A stretch of 64,000 bases of DNA from Dasypus novemcinctus (GCF_030445035.2 NC_080698.1:22537294-22601293); one strand, 5' to 3'. Counted from the first letter of the stretch, positions 10,623 to 22,957 are shown. Notes: generated by a model from the sequence alone, not told the origin. Made by a program: numbers and translations.

Positions 10623-11325
10623 AGTTCTGCGTGATCTCTGTAAATAAAATCTCTGGTCTGAAGCTTTCATCTTTTTGCAAAGTTCTACATAATGTATGAA
10701 ATGGCTCCCTTTATTTACAGGTTCCAGAAATGAGGAAATCCAATTGTGAACAGGGAACAAAGCACCAAAGAAGAAAACTTCTTCATAGATTGGCTTTTTT
10801 GGAGTTGCCTGTTTAGCTAATTAGTCAACTAATGCTAAAAGACATTAATTTTGAAAAATTTATTTATTTTGCCTCCCCACATTTATTTGTTCACTGTCAC
10901 TTTTATGTACACAGATTTCTGGTTAATGAAGTCTGTATCGCCTTAACCAGCATGCATTTCAGTTTTAGGCTAAAAGTGCAATGAGCTCTAGATGACAACT
11001 TCTAACTGAAATTAATCTTCTTTCCTGTTTTCTCAGCTTGAATACTTTTTATGGGCCTTTATGCCTTTCCTCTTACAAACTCATTATTTTCATCTATTAA
11101 TTTACTTTTTAATTACTTATTTCTGCCAAACTATGACAATAATATTCAATGGTTCTTGATTTAGTATACCTTTGTCTACTTCAGGATAAAATGTCAGAAT
11201 GGTCTCTTTTTTTTTTTGGGTCTAGAATTTAAAGTAAGATTTATTTTGCATGTACCATTAAAGGTAATAAACCTTCTGGTGTCAGTGAAGAACACAGCAG
11301 CATCAGGTGCCACAGGAATACCATC
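10623..11325. other. No gene seen
   Basis: AT-rich intergenic sequence with scattered poly-T and poly-A runs. No coding signature. Confidence 0.4.
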
Positions 11326-11706
11326 TTAAAAAAAAAAAAGATTTCTTTCTTTCTTTCTTTCTTTCTCATCTTCCCTCATGTTTGCACTTGCTGTCTGCTC
11401 TCTGTGTCTGTCCATTCTGTGCTTGTCTTCTTTTGAGGAGATACCAGGAACTGAACCAGGTCCTCCGATGTGGGACTGAGGCACCAATCACTTGAGCAAC
11501 CTCTGCTCCCTGCTTTTTGTGTCTCTCATATTGTTTCCTCATTGTGTCTCTTCGTTGCATCATCTTGTTACATCAGCTCGCCACATCAGCCCATTATGTC
11601 AGTTCTCTGTCTTAAAGCTCCTCTTTTATGGAAGGCACCAGGAACTGAACCTGGACCTCCCATGTGGTAGGAGGGCGCCCAACTGCTTGAGCCACATCCG
11701 CTTCCT
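11326..11706 (-). mobile_element. Double DAS-type SINE, antisense, with (TTTC)n tract
   Basis: Two antisense heads are present: 'ataccaggaactgaaccagg' near 11442 with 'cttgagcaacctctgctccc', and 'ggcaccaggaactgaacctgg' near 11633 with 'cttgagccacatccgcttcc'. The left edge is a poly-A run and (tttc)n repeats at 11342-11368. This is a dimer or two consecutive insertions. Open frames over it are SINE-derived. Confidence 0.85.
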
Positions 11707-11929
11707 GGAACTCCTTCTTTACACCATTTATTTCATTATGAAATTTCAAGTAAAATGTCATAGAGTTGTTAAAAATTGCTTCTGGAAAGATGAGGAGGGA
11801 GCTGTAGAACCAGGGCTGGTAATCAGTTGCCATGCACTGGTACCCAGCCTGTGGTTTTGCACCAAGCATCTCTTCTCTTTGGGGCCAGTGTTCATTCTGA
11901 TAGTCAGTCATCTGTTTTGATTGGCTGAA
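11707..11929. other. No gene seen
   Basis: Unique-looking sequence between a SINE and a short DNA-transposon remnant. Confidence 0.35.
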
Positions 11930-12022
11930 TATCTGGGGACTAATTTGTCCTGGTCTGCATGGGACTTCCCCAGTTTTAGAAATGAAAGTCCCTGGGAAAA
12001 CTGGGATGGTTGGTCACCCTAA
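11930..12022. mobile_element. Short palindromic DNA-transposon remnant (MER53-like)
   Basis: Imperfect inverted halves: 'tttgtcctggtctgcatggga' on the left, and 'ccctgggaaaactgggatggttggtcaccct' on the right, which reads back as the complement of the 'agg-gtgacca...tcccagtttt' arrangement. The order is typical of the MER53-type non-autonomous elements. The assignment is from memory of the family. Confidence 0.5.
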
Positions 12023-12743
12023 TTACCCCCTTCAGCGAAATCAAACATCCCTAATTTAAAACTACCTCAAGCCCACATTTTGTGAATGATTAACTCTTTT
12101 CAGGTTTGTAGTACACCCAGAAATTTTTTTTAGTTCAATTTATAACACATTTAAGACTAGAATTCAAATTACATGACTTTTATGTAGGAGAAGCCTTATA
12201 AAAGAAAGATTCATTTGCATTGGCATTTATGATGGAAAGAATTTGCATATTTCTTGGGATTTTAAAAATAATGATGTTTTTAAAAGTGATAGATAAGGAA
12301 CTCTGCCTAAAAGATGTTAATCTGAGAATAGTATGAGATAGAATTTCTCCCAGAGTGTAGATGTGGTTATTCTTGGTTTTAGAATTGAATTGTATTGGTT
12401 GGAATAGGTAATAAATGTACATAGTTCAGAAGTTCAAAAGGAACAAAAATATGTAAGTACAATGCAGCATCTCCCTCCTCCCCTTATCCCCTAGCTAATC
12501 AACTGCCCAAACAATTGTTATTAAGTTCTAGCATATCCTCCAGAGATATTCTGTGCAAATACAAACAAACCTATTTCTTAGAGAATAAGAGGGATGATTA
12601 CTAGAGATGAGACTTGAGGGGTGCCAGGATATGCACAGGGTACCCCAAGGGGACCTAAGCAGGAACATGATGGGAGAAGGCCTCCCCTTCAGGATGAATG
12701 GGAATTGAAGGATAGGAGTCAACTAAGCTTAAAAAAGGCAAGG
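12023..12743. other. No gene; possible old L1-like fragment at 12385-12570
   Basis: The segment 'aataggtaataaatgtacatagttc...tctccctcctccccttatccccta...agagatattctgtgcaaatac' resembles an antisense 3' region common in old mammalian L1-related repeats. The rest is unique. Short open frames are not supported. Confidence 0.4.
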
Positions 12744-12744
12744 A

Positions 12745-13113
12745 GGGAAACGGACTTTGGCCCAGTGGTTAAGGCGTCCGTCTACCACATGGGAGGTCTG
12801 CGGTTCAGTCCCCGGGCCTCCTTGACCCGTGTGGAGCTGGCCCATGCGCAGTGCTGATGCGCGCAAGGAGTGCCGTGCTACACAGGGGTGTCCCCCGCGT
12901 AGGGGAGCCCCACGCGCAAGGAGTGCACCCATAAGGAGAGCCGCCCAGTGCAAAGGAGGGAGCAGCCTGCCCAGGAATGGCGCCGCCCACACTTCCCGTG
13001 CCGCTGACGACAACAGAAGCGGACAAAGAAACAAGACGCAGCAAAAAGACACAGAGAACAGACAACCGGGGGAGGGGAGGGGAATTAAATAAATAAAAAT
13101 AAATCTTTAAAAA
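12745..13113 (+). mobile_element. DAS-III-type SINE, sense, well preserved
   Basis: A-box-like tggcccagtgg (12758-12768) and B-box-like ggttcagtccc (12802-12812) are followed by the canonical body with 'ggcgccgcc' and a tail of aaataaataaaaataaatctttaaaa. Direct repeats aaaaaaggcaagga at 12731-12744 and 13114-13127 are an exact 14-base TSD. High CpG content suggests it is one of the younger copies. Confidence 0.93.
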
Positions 13114-13127
13114 AAAAAAGGCAAGGA

Positions 13128-13486
13128 AAGAATTTCCAGGAAGAACAAAGGAACACATGGGCAAAGTCAGAGAGTGGAGCAGGTTGGGACATTCAGGGAA
13201 CTGCAAGTAGTACAGGAGAGTTAGAGCTAAGGGGACAAAAATGGTGGCGACAGGGAGAGATTAATCTGGACAGAGTCAGCAAATACCCTCTTTTGTTTTA
13301 AACGAGTGTGAGCCAAAGAAAAACAGATGAAACCTCCACCAGGGAGAAAAAAACTATAAAAGATATCAAAAGGCATGCCTCTTGATGCCTAGCCCAGCTT
13401 AGACCAATGTCTGGACGATGTTTTAGATGACATAGTGTGGGGGAATAGGGTATCTGCTACTATACTTTCAAGACCAAACTGAGATT
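13128..13486. other. No gene seen
   Basis: Unique-looking sequence separating two SINEs. Confidence 0.4.
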
Positions 13487-13500
13487 TAAAGGGATCTTGT

Positions 13501-14015
13501 GGGAAGGAGATGTGGCTCAAGTGATAAGGTTTCCGCCTACCACCTGGGGCCTCGTGGTGAAAAAGAAGAGAAAGCGTGCCTACGTGATGAGCCAGTGCCT
13601 GCATGGTGAGGCAAGTGCTTCCACAGTGAGCCAAGTGCCCACAAGAGTGCCCACGCGGTGAGACAGTGCCTGTGCAGCAAGCCAGTGGCCATGTGGTGAG
13701 CCGAGTGCCCACACGGTGAGCCAGTGCCCATACAAGTGAGTCACACAGCAAGATGATGATGCAACAAGGGAGGGACAAGGGCAAGAGTCAAAGTGAAGCC
13801 AGCAGAGACCAGGAACTGAGGTGGCACAGCTGACAGGGAACCTCTCTCCACATTAGAGGTCCCCAGGATTGAATCCCAGTGAATTCTAGAGGAGAAAAAA
13901 AATGAGAAGACAAAAAGAGAAATAGAGACAGAAGATCACACAGCAAATGGACACAGACAGCAGAAAAAAGGAAGGAGCGGAGGGAAGAAATAAATAAATA
14001 AGTCTTTAAAATAAA
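13501..14015 (+). mobile_element. Long DAS-type SINE with internal tandem repeat and exact 14-base TSD
   Basis: Same architecture as 4243-4803. The head is 'gggaaggagatgtggctcaag', then tandem units on 'gtgagccaagtgcccac' (about 13575-13735), the body 'gagaccaggaactgaggtgg', and the tail aaataaataaataagtcttt. Flanking taaagggatcttgt occurs exactly at 13487-13500 and 14016-14029. The tandem-repeat block has a different unit number and order from the 4243 copy. Confidence 0.92.
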
Positions 14016-14029
14016 TAAAGGGATCTTGT

Positions 14030-14527
14030 ATGGCCTTTTTCAAATGAGTATTTGATTTAAAATGTGATATATGCTCTTGATTTTTGTAAAAATCCACACA
14101 CAGTGAAGAAAATAATATGAAAGGTAAAAGTCACCCATCCCCCCTTCTTCCCACCCAAAGTGATTGATATTTATGTTCTTGTTTTCCAGCCATTATTATT
14201 GCTTATTCCAACCTAATTTTATAAAATCTGTTTAACTTTTCCCCCCACTTATCAATATATCATAGAAACCTCACATTAGGTGATAGAGAACCACCTCATT
14301 CTTGCAATAGCAGAATGGGTATATAATAATCTATATGATCTATGTAATTATTCTTCTACTTATGGGAAATTAGGTGATATCCTTTCTCTTTCTAACTCTC
14401 TTACAAGCATGCACACACAGACACAAAGCTGCAGTGAATACCCTAATATATCTTTTCACATATGTGCAAGTATATCTGTAGGGTAATTTATCAGAAGTGA
14501 AATTACTGCATAAAAGAATAGGTGCAT
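14030..14527 (-). mobile_element. Old L1-like fragment, antisense
   Basis: Words such as 'ctgcagtgaataccctaatatatctttt' and 'tgtgcaagtatatctgtagggtaatt...agaagtgaaattactgcat' match the antisense 3' portion of old L1 elements. The sense L1 at 14528 follows immediately and may have inserted into it. Confidence 0.6.
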
Positions 14528-16231
14528 TTCATGAAGGATCGTGGGAAGATGGCAGAGTAGAGAGCTCCAGGACTTAGTCCTTCTACCAAAACAACTATTA
14601 AATAGGCAGGAGCTGTCTGAAACAATATATTGGAACTCCAAAGGCCATGAAAAAACTATACAGCATCCAAGAAAGAGCAGAAGGAAGAGGCTGATAAATT
14701 ATGTTAAAGAACAGTAAATTGCTCTCACTGTACAGCAGCTACCATTGTTCATGTCCCCACTCTCATAGCAGGCCACTGTGGAGTCCAGCCCCTGGCTAAC
14801 TGTTGGTGACAGAAAGGAACCAGCTCCAATTCTCTTTCCCAAGAAGAGGAGTAAGCATGGCTGATCACTGATCATGGCTTTTGATTAGCAAATTGGATAA
14901 CTGGGAGCCTGGGTCTGAGGGCAACATGCCCCAGACAAGGGCAGCAACAGCCATTGTTTCAACCCACCCCAGACAGGTTATGGTGGTAGAAATTTAAAGA
15001 CATTTTGCTTCCTCAGGGATGCAGGGGACAGTTAGCTGAAGGGCTACATTTGCTGGACAGGCCAGAAAAGCTCAGCTTTGGTGAGCTTTTAGAGAAGCTC
15101 ATGGTACCCTTCCTGACCCCATCCCCAGACTACTTTGGAGCTGGTCTGAACCCCCTTCATGAGTCCCTGGCCCTATTTCATCTGGGAATAACTGACTTGG
15201 GAAAGTCCTCTCCATTGCACCCTCCTCCCAGAATTTTCCCTCCAGGTAAAAGCAACTTGAAACAATAAAAGGAGTGTAAAAAAATATAGATGCAGAAGGT
15301 CTGGGACAAAGAGCTCTTTGGATTCAAACATCTGGGAGAGGGAGATGTCTCTGAGAAACAGAGGGGACAATCAAACTTCTGTATACAGGGTAATTCCAAA
15401 ACAGTTAACAAGCAAAAGCCCAGGACAAGACAGAGGCCCAGAAAGACAGAGAAAACCCTGCACACTATGTTTTCCTTGGGAAGACCTTCCTGATAGGAAG
15501 GCTGAAGTCCAAGAAAATCTTGTTCTTATCACCAGCTAGTTACAGAACCAAGAAATGGACATCTCAGAGAATAAATCCCAGGGTTAACATTTCAAAAGAT
15601 TAAAATGTACAGCATGCAGCAAGAGTATAAGACAAACAAATAAACAAGAAATGATGACCCATCCAAAAAAAGAGGATAAAAATCCAGAGAAAACAAAAAG
15701 AAGATGAGAAAGAGGACACAGCAAACAAAGACTTTTGAAAAAGTATTCTAAAAATGCTCAAGAAGATAAAGGAAAATACAGAAAAGGAACTAATGGATAT
15801 CAGGAAAACAATGAGTAAAAAAATGAGACTCTAAAGAAATAGAAATTTTAAAAAGGAACTAAGCATAATTACTGGAGTTGAAGACCACAATAACTGAAAT
15901 GAAAAATACCCAGGAGGATTTCAAAAGAAGAATGGAACTGACAGAAGAAAGAGTCAATGAACTTGAAGACTGGACACTTGAAATGAGCCTGGTTGAAGAA
16001 CAGGAAAGAAAAAGAAATATTTAAAGGGAAGCCTAAGGCACCTCTGGGACACCACCTAGTGCACCAGTATATGCATTATGGGAGTCCAAGAAGGAGAAGA
16101 AAGAAAGGGGCAGAAGGGATATTCAAAGAAATAATAACAACTTTCCACACTTAGCAAAAAAACATGAATATGCACATCCAAGAAACGCAGTGAACATCAA
16201 GCAGGATAAACATGAAGAAAAATATATCATG

Positions 16232-16535
16232 GGGAAGTGGATGTAGCCCAATCGATTGGGCTCCTGTCTACCATATGGGAGGTCCTGGGTTCACATCCGA
16301 GGGCCTACTGTGAAGGCAAGCTGACTTGCGCCTGCAGAGAGCTGACAGACCGCACCCACAGAAAACTGATGGCCCATGCCCAAGGAGAGCTGACGGCCCG
16401 CAACCGTAAAGATCTGGCACAGCAAGATGATGTAACAAAGGTAGACAAGCAGACACAGAAGAAGGCACAGCAAACAGACACAGAGAGCAGACAGCAAGCA
16501 AGCAGCAAGGGGGTGGGGGGAATAAATAAAATCTT
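16232..16535 (+). mobile_element. DAS-type SINE (short-body subtype), sense, inside L1
   Basis: The head is 'ggggaagtggatgtagccc', then 'ccatatgggaggtcctgggttcacatccg' with a B-box-like gttcacatcc. The body carries 'agctgacggcccgcaacc' and 'cacagagagcagacagcaagc', and the tail 'gggggaataaataaaatctta'. Same subtype as 22654, 25706 and 32261. The open frame at 16237-16815 is a chance fusion of this SINE with L1 sequence. Confidence 0.88.
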
Positions 16536-17323
16536 ATATATATATAAGTGCCATATATTAATCACACTATCGAATGCAAAGGACAAGGAGAGAGTTCTGA
16601 AAGCTGCAAGAGATAAACAATATTTTACATACAAGGGAGTCACAATTAGATTTAGTGCTGATTATTTTTCAGAAACTATGGCGGCAAGAAGGCAGTGGGT
16701 TGAAATACTTAAAGTACTGAAGGGAAACCACTGCCAGTCAAGAATTTTATATCTGGCAAGACTCTTTCAAAAAATGAAAGGGAGATTAAGACAATTGCAG
16801 ATAAACAAAAGCTGAGGGAGTTCATTATTGCTAGACTTGCCCTATAAGCAATGTTAAAAGGAGTTCTTTCAAATGAAAGGAAAGGATATTAGATTGTGGA
16901 TCAAAGCAGCATAAAGAAATAAAATCCTGCAATAAAGGTAACCATTTGGGTAAATTATAAATGCCAGTATTATTATAGTGTTGTTTGTTAAGTAACTCCA
17001 CTTTTTATACCTATAGGTATTAAAATGGAAGGGCATAAAAAGAAATGATTAATCTATATTTTTGGATAGACCATGTGCAAAGATATAAGTGGTAACAAGT
17101 ACAAAAAAGTGGTGGGGGAACAGCATAGTACAGGAAAAAATATATTTGCATGCTATTGAAGTTAGGTTGGCGTCAAACCAAATATGACTTTTATATATTA
17201 GGCATGTTAAATTTTAACACCCAGGTAATCACTCACACAAGAAATACATAGAAAATACATCCAGATATAAATTAGAAGCCACTCAATATGGTACAACACA
17301 AAAAATCAAATAAATATAAAAGT

Positions 17324-17698
17324 GGGAAGCGGATTTGGCTCAACGGATAAAGCATCTGCCTACTACACAGGAGGTTCAGAGTTCAAACCCAGGGTCTCCT
17401 GACCCATGTGATAAGCTGGCCTACACCAGCGCTGATGCATGCAAGGAGTGCCATGCCACACAGGGGTGTCCCCCACATAGGGGAGTCCCACGCGTAAGGA
17501 GTGTTCCCCATAAAGAGAGCCACTCAGTGTGAAAAAAGTACAGCCTGCCCAGGAATGGCAGCACACACATGGAGAACAGATGACGCAACAAAAAAAGACA
17601 CAGATTCTCAGTGCCACTGACAAGAATATAAGCAGACACAGAAGAACACACAGCGAAAGGACACAGAACGCAGACAAACTGGGGGGGGCGGGGGGGGG
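17324..17698 (+). mobile_element. DAS-III-type SINE, sense, lacking its A-rich tail
   Basis: The head 'gggaagcggatttggctcaac' carries the A-box-like tggctcaacgg and a B-box-like agttcaaaccc (17380-17390). The canonical body follows. At the 3' end the usual 'aaataaataaaatctt' tail is absent; the body runs into ggggggggcggggggggg (17681-17698) and then directly into L1 ORF2. The tail and a little L1 may have been deleted. Confidence 0.85.
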
Positions 17699-18008
17699 CA
17701 GAGGGTGGGATGAAGCAAAGGCAGTGCTGAGAGGGAAACTTTTAGCTCTAAATGGTTATATTAAAAAAGAAGAAAGACTTCAAATCAGAGAGCTAACCTG
17801 AAAACTGAAAGAACTAGAAAAAGAAGAGCAAACTAAACCCAAAGTGAGCAGATGGAAAGAAATAGCAAATATTAGAAATAATGTAGAAAAAAATAGGGAG
17901 AATCAACAAAACTAAAAATTAGTTCTTTGAAAAGATCAATAAAATTTATTAACCTTTAACTACACTGACAAAAAAAAAAAGAGAGGAAACAAATAACTAA
18001 AATCAGAA

Positions 18009-18904
18009 ATGAAAAAGGGGACACTACCGACTGCTGAAATCAAAAGGATTATAAGAGGATATTGTAAACAACTGTATATCAATAAATTAGATAACCTAGA
18101 TGAAATGGATAACTTCTTGGAAACACACAAACTACCTACATTGACTCAAAAAGAAGATCTCGACAAACCAATTACTAGTAAAAAGATTGAATCAGTAATC
18201 AAAAACCTCCAGGCAAAGAAAAACTCTGCACCAGATGACATCACCAGGGAATTCTACCAAACATTTCAGGACCTAACTCCAATTCTGTTCAAACTTTTCC
18301 AGAAAATTGAAGAGAAGCGAAAACACACCCTAATCATACTATGAGACCAACATTACCCTCATACCAAAGCTGGAAAAAATACCACAAGAAAGGAAACCTG
18401 CAGACCAATATCTTTTATAAATATCGATGCAAAAATCTTCAACAAAACACTAGCAACACAAATTCCACAGGATATTAAAACAATTTTACACCATGATCAA
18501 GTTGGTTCAACATAAGAAAATCAATTAATGTAATATACCACATTAACAGACTGAAAAGAAAAAAAATCACATGATCATCTCAGTTGATGCAGAAAAGGCA
18601 TTTGACCAAATCCAGCACAAACAAACCAACCAAAAAACCACAACTTAGAATGCTAGTAATAGAAGAAAACATCCTCAACATGATAAAGGACATCTGTGAA
18701 AAACCCAAAGCTAATATCCTACTTAATGGTGAAAGAATAAATGCTTTCCTTCTAAGATCAGGAACAAAACAAGTATGCCCACTGACACCACTGTTATTCA
18801 ACATTGTACTGGAAGATCTTGCCAGAACAATTAGGCAAGAAAAATAACTAAAAGGCATCAAAACTGGAAAGGAAGAAGTTTAAATTTCTCTATTTGCAGA
18901 TGAT
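18009..18904 (+). pseudogene. L1 ORF2 reverse-transcriptase remnant
   Basis: Broken RT-coding stretch of the old L1. The frame at 18009-18344 holds the segment corresponding to the L1 'PDGFT.EFYQ' region (here APDDITREFYQTF). A second frame at 18584-18847 carries 'GTKQVCPLTPLLFNIVLE'. The catalytic FADD motif is encoded at 18893-18904 behind an in-frame TAA. Frame changes between the blocks and stop codons show it is not functional. It is L1 coding sequence, not a host gene. Confidence 0.85.
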
Positions 18905-19403
18905 ATGATCCTATATACTGAAAATCCTGAAAAATCCATAGCAAAGCTCCTAGAGCCAATAAATAAATTCAGCAAAATGGTGGGATACAAAGATTAATAC
19001 CCCCAAATCAGTAGTGTTTCTATACACAAGCAATGAACAATTAGAAGAGGAAATCAAGAAAAGAATTCCATTCACAAGAGCAACTAAAAGAATCGAATAT
19101 CTAGGTATATATCTAGCCAAGGCTATGAAGGAATTGTACACAGAAAACTAGAAAATGTTGCTAAAGGAAACCAAAGAGGACTTAAATAAATGAAAGGGCA
19201 TTCCATGTTCATGGACTGGAAGACCAAATATCATTAAGATCTCAATACTACCCAACAACTTTCTTTGTAGAAATGGGGAAACCAACCATCAAATTTATAT
19301 GGAAGATTAAGGGATTCTGAATGGTTAAAAACCATCTTGAAAAAGAAGAATGAAGATGAAAGACTCACACTTCCCAATCTTCAAACTTAATACAAAGCCC
19401 CAG

Positions 19404-19862
19404 TGAATATCAGTTTGCTAAAGCCTGCTGGGAGAAATACACCAGAAATGTGTTGGCTTTTATAATGATTTATTAGATTAAAAGCTTATAGTTCTGATAC
19501 CATGGCAATGTCCAAATCAAGTGTCATCAGAGATGCTGTCTCACTAAAGACTGGCTGTGGGCACTCAGGTGTATGGCTCATCTCTCCCCTCTGCTCCAGG
19601 CCTCTCTCTTAGCACCTCAGGGTTACACTGTCTCAACAACTTTTTTTTTCCTGTGTGCTTCTACTTTCAGTCCTCCATTTATAAAGGAATCTAACAAGAG
19701 GACCAAGATCTACCATGGGTCACACCTCACTGATGTAATCCAATCAAAGGCCCCTAACTGAATCCAATCCAACCAAAGGGTCTCAGGCTCACAGGAATGG
19801 ATTAGTTTCAAGAAGATGATCTTTTCTGGAAATCCAGACAAAGCTTCAAGCTTTCAAACACA
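19404..19862 (-). mobile_element. MaLR-like LTR, antisense, inside L1
   Basis: It interrupts the L1 ORF2 text between 'tacaaagcccc' and 'cacagtaatcaaaag'. The start 'tgaatatcagtttgctaaagc' parallels the antisense start of MaLR LTRs (TGTATTAGTTTGCT-like). The 3' part ('gtcacacctcactgatgtaatccaatcaaaggcccc') is shared with the elements at 28430 and 35365, defining one family with three copies in this window. Exact ends are uncertain by a few bases. Confidence 0.7.
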
Positions 19863-21480
19863 GTAATCAAAAGAGCACTGTACTGGCACACAGGCAAACA
19901 TACAGACCAATGGAATCAAATTGAGAACTCAAATCAACTCACATTTATGGCCAACTGATTTTTGACAAGGTGGCAAAGATCACTCCACTGGAAAAGAACA
20001 GTTTTTTCAACAAATAGTGCCGGAAAAACTGGATTTCTACTCTCATGCACACACAAAAAGACTCCTACCTTATACCCTATTAAAAAAATCAACTCAAAAT
20101 CAATCTAAGAGCTAGAATTATAAAACTCATGGAAGAAAATGTAGGGAGGCATCTACATCTACAGGACCTTGTCTTAGGCAGTGGTTTCTTAGACTTCACA
20201 CCCAAAGAATAAGAAACAAAAGAAAAATAGATAAATGGGACCTCAATGAAATTTAAAACTTCTCCGCCTCAAAGGATTTTATCATGAAAATAAAATGACA
20301 ACCTACACAATGGGAGAAAATATTTGGCACCATATATCTGATAAAGGTTCAATATCTAGAACATATAAAGAACTCCTTCAACTTAACAATAAAAAGACCA
20401 ACAACCCAATTACAAAATGGGCAAAAGACTTGAATAGACATTTCTCCAGAGAAGATATACAAATGGCTAGAAAGCACATGAAAAGATGCTTAACATCATT
20501 AGCCACCAGGGAAAGGCAAATCAAAATCACAATGAGATACCATTTCACACTCTTTAGAATGACTGCTATTTAAAAAATGGAAAATAAGTTTGGAGAGGAT
20601 GTGGAGAAACAGGAACACTCATTCATTACTGGTAGCAGTGTAAAATTGTGCTGCCCCTGCAGAAGACACTCTGGTGCTTCCTTGGAAAGCTAAGTTTAGA
20701 ACTACTATATGACCCGGCAATTCCACAAATAGGTACATATCCTAAAAATTGAAAGCAGGGATTCAAACAGATATTTGTATACTGATGTTCATAGCAGCAT
20801 TGTTCACAGTTGCCAAAAGATGGAAACAACCCAAGTATCTATCAACAGGTGAATGGATAAATAAAATGTGGTATGCATACAAATGGAATATTATTCAATC
20901 ATTTTAAAAAAATGCTGTTCTGAGGCATGCAATAACATGGTTGAACCTTGAAGAGGTTGAGTGAAATAAGCAGCCACAAAAAACCAAATATTGTACGATC
21001 TTCCTGACTTGAAACAATTAGAATAAGTAAACTTATAAAGTCAGAATCTAGAATATTGGTTACCAGGGAAGGGTGTGGGGATAGGGAATGGGAAGCTAAG
21101 GCTTAAAATGAAGAGGGTTCCTATCTGGAATAATGGAAATGTTAAGGTAATGGACAGTGGTAATGTAAATGCAATTAACAGTACTGTAAAATATCTGAAT
21201 ATGATTAAAAGGGAAAATATTAGATTGTATATATGGTAACAGGATTTTTTTAAAAAATCCATGGAACTGTACTACACAAACAGGGAACCCTAAGTTAAAC
21301 CATGGGCTTTAATTAATAGTACAGTTATAAAAATGTGCCCTTATCAATTTAACAAATGTCCCACACCAAGTCAAGGTGTTGGTGGTGGGGTGGTATATAG
21401 GAATCCTATGTTTTATGCATGATTGTTTTGTAAAAAATAATAATAACTATGAAGCCCATACAGCAAAAATGAAAAAAAAA

Positions 21481-22638
21481 CAAACAACAATTAACATGTA
21501 ATTTTAAAGAATACAAATTGTGTCTATTCGGTACACACCTAAAAGATTTTGTTCACATGTAGCCAAGAATCGAAGAAAAGCATGGGAAAGTAAATACAGC
21601 TATATTTTTAGGGCTGAAAATATCCTAAAAAGCTGTTTACTTCAAGCTTTATGTCTGTTAATATTATCATGTTGTTTTGAAACAAATAAGGAATAAATTC
21701 TAGATGACCCAGGAGTGAAAAAAATAGAGTCTGTGCATTTAAAATGTTGATAATACTCTCAAAATGTATTCCCAAAAAGTACAACTTCCTCTCCCAAGAG
21801 TGGTGTATGACAGCCTCTATATTCCCATTTCCTCCTCTCCTCTCCATATTATCAAAATGCACTAGCTTGACCAATTTGATTCATGAAAATAGTATCTCAT
21901 TCTTACTCTAACAGCATTTCTTTTATTTTTAAGGTAGGCTAAGTATATTTTCCTGTGTTTACTGACCACTTGGATTTTCACCCGGTTCATGAAGAATTCT
22001 TTTGCTAAGCAGAGAATCATTTTTCAAAGTGATCCTCCAGCCTCTATGATTTATCCCTTGCTAAGTTTGGGTCGTCATGAATCAGCCAGTACAAGTCATT
22101 TCCAAGGGATAACCCTGCACAGGTCACTCTTATTTTGAAAAAGCTGTCCCTTATCCTGCTGACCCCTCTGACTCCATCCCATTTCTCTCCTTTGTTTTGC
22201 TGCCAAGAGGTTGATTCTTATTTCCTCCTTGCCCACACTGTCCTCTGTTCCCCGAGATCTGACGTCTGTCCCCACTGCTCTAAAAAAAGTTCCCTCTGCA
22301 GTGTCAGCGAGGGCCTGCTTATTGCTAAACCCCGTGCCCTTCCCCTCTGGAACCATTCTTGATTTGTAGGAGTCACTTCAGATGCCCCCTGTGCTCCCTC
22401 ACCTCCCTGGGTCTCAGATACCTCAGGAGATACTGGTAAGAATTCCTTTTCTGTCCTAGTGTTGTTGGGGGGTTGGAAATGAGAAAACGGGTGTGCTTTG
22501 TAAGCTATAAACTGACATAAATACATGCTGTTTTTGTGGTTTACCTGGGCCCCTGCAGTTCCCAGCACAGGGTTGAGCTTGATGTGGACACGCTGATAAA
22601 CTGTCTCCCTTAGTTCTCTCTCTCTCTGCGGTGACTTT
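21481..22638. other. No gene seen
   Basis: Unique-looking sequence. Open frames at 22096-22568 on both strands show no family features. A (ct)n run lies at 22617-22627 just before a SINE. Confidence 0.4.
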
Positions 22639-22653
22639 AATAAGTACCTACTG

Positions 22654-22957
22654 GGAAATGGATGTAGCTCAAAAGATTGGGCTCCCGTCTATTATATGGG
22701 AGGCCCCGGGTTCGCTTCCCAGGCACAGGCAAGCTGGCCCGTGCCTGCAGAGAGCTGGCGCAGCAAGATGACACAACATAAGGGAGACAAGCAGGCACAG
22801 AAGAACACGCAGTGAATGGACACAGAGAGCAGACAGCAAACAAGTGGTAAGGGGTGCGGGATAAATAAAATAAATCTAAAAAATTAAATTAAATTAAAAA
22901 AACAACCCATGGCTAACATTTGTACTGAAAGGTGAAAGACCATTAAAAAATAAATAA
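22654..22957 (+). mobile_element. DAS-type SINE (short-body subtype) with extra L1-like 3' sequence
   Basis: The head is 'gaaatggatgtagctcaaaag', B-box-like 'gggttcgcttccc', body 'cacagagagcagacagcaaac', tail 'ataaataaaataaatct'. After this tail comes about 40 bases ('cccatggctaacattt', 'ggtgaaagacc') resembling L1 ORF2, then a second tail 'attaaaaaataaataaa'. Flanking repeats aataagtacctactg (22639-22653) and aatgagtacctactg (22958-22972) lie outside both tails. The L1-like piece therefore arrived together with the SINE. Confidence 0.85.

Larger units (their letters stand above)
14528..21480 (+). mobile_element. Near-full-length old L1, sense, with three later insertions
   Basis: A 5' region typical of L1 ('cgtgggaagatggcagagtag' at about 14545) is followed by an ORF1-like stretch (about 15600-16230), an inter-ORF region, ORF2 (about 17700-20600) and a 3' UTR ending near an A-rich tail at about 21470. 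ORF2 hallmarks are the RT segment at 18200-18330, the 'ACPLTPLLFN'-like stretch at 18770-18810, and FADD at 18893-18904, preceded by an in-frame TAA. Many stops and frameshifts make it inactive. SINEs at 16232-16535 and 17324-17698 and an LTR at 19404-19862 interrupt it. Confidence 0.88.

Noticed and set aside
12745-12820. tRNA-like heads with A and B boxes, considered as tRNA genes
   Set aside because: They are heads of tRNA-derived SINEs with A-rich tails and TSDs; they lack a complete tRNA cloverleaf end and a T-run terminator at the right place.
16237-16815. 192-codon plus-strand frame
   Set aside because: It runs from a SINE straight into L1 ORF1/inter-ORF sequence and spans the SINE tail, so it is a chance fusion of two repeats.
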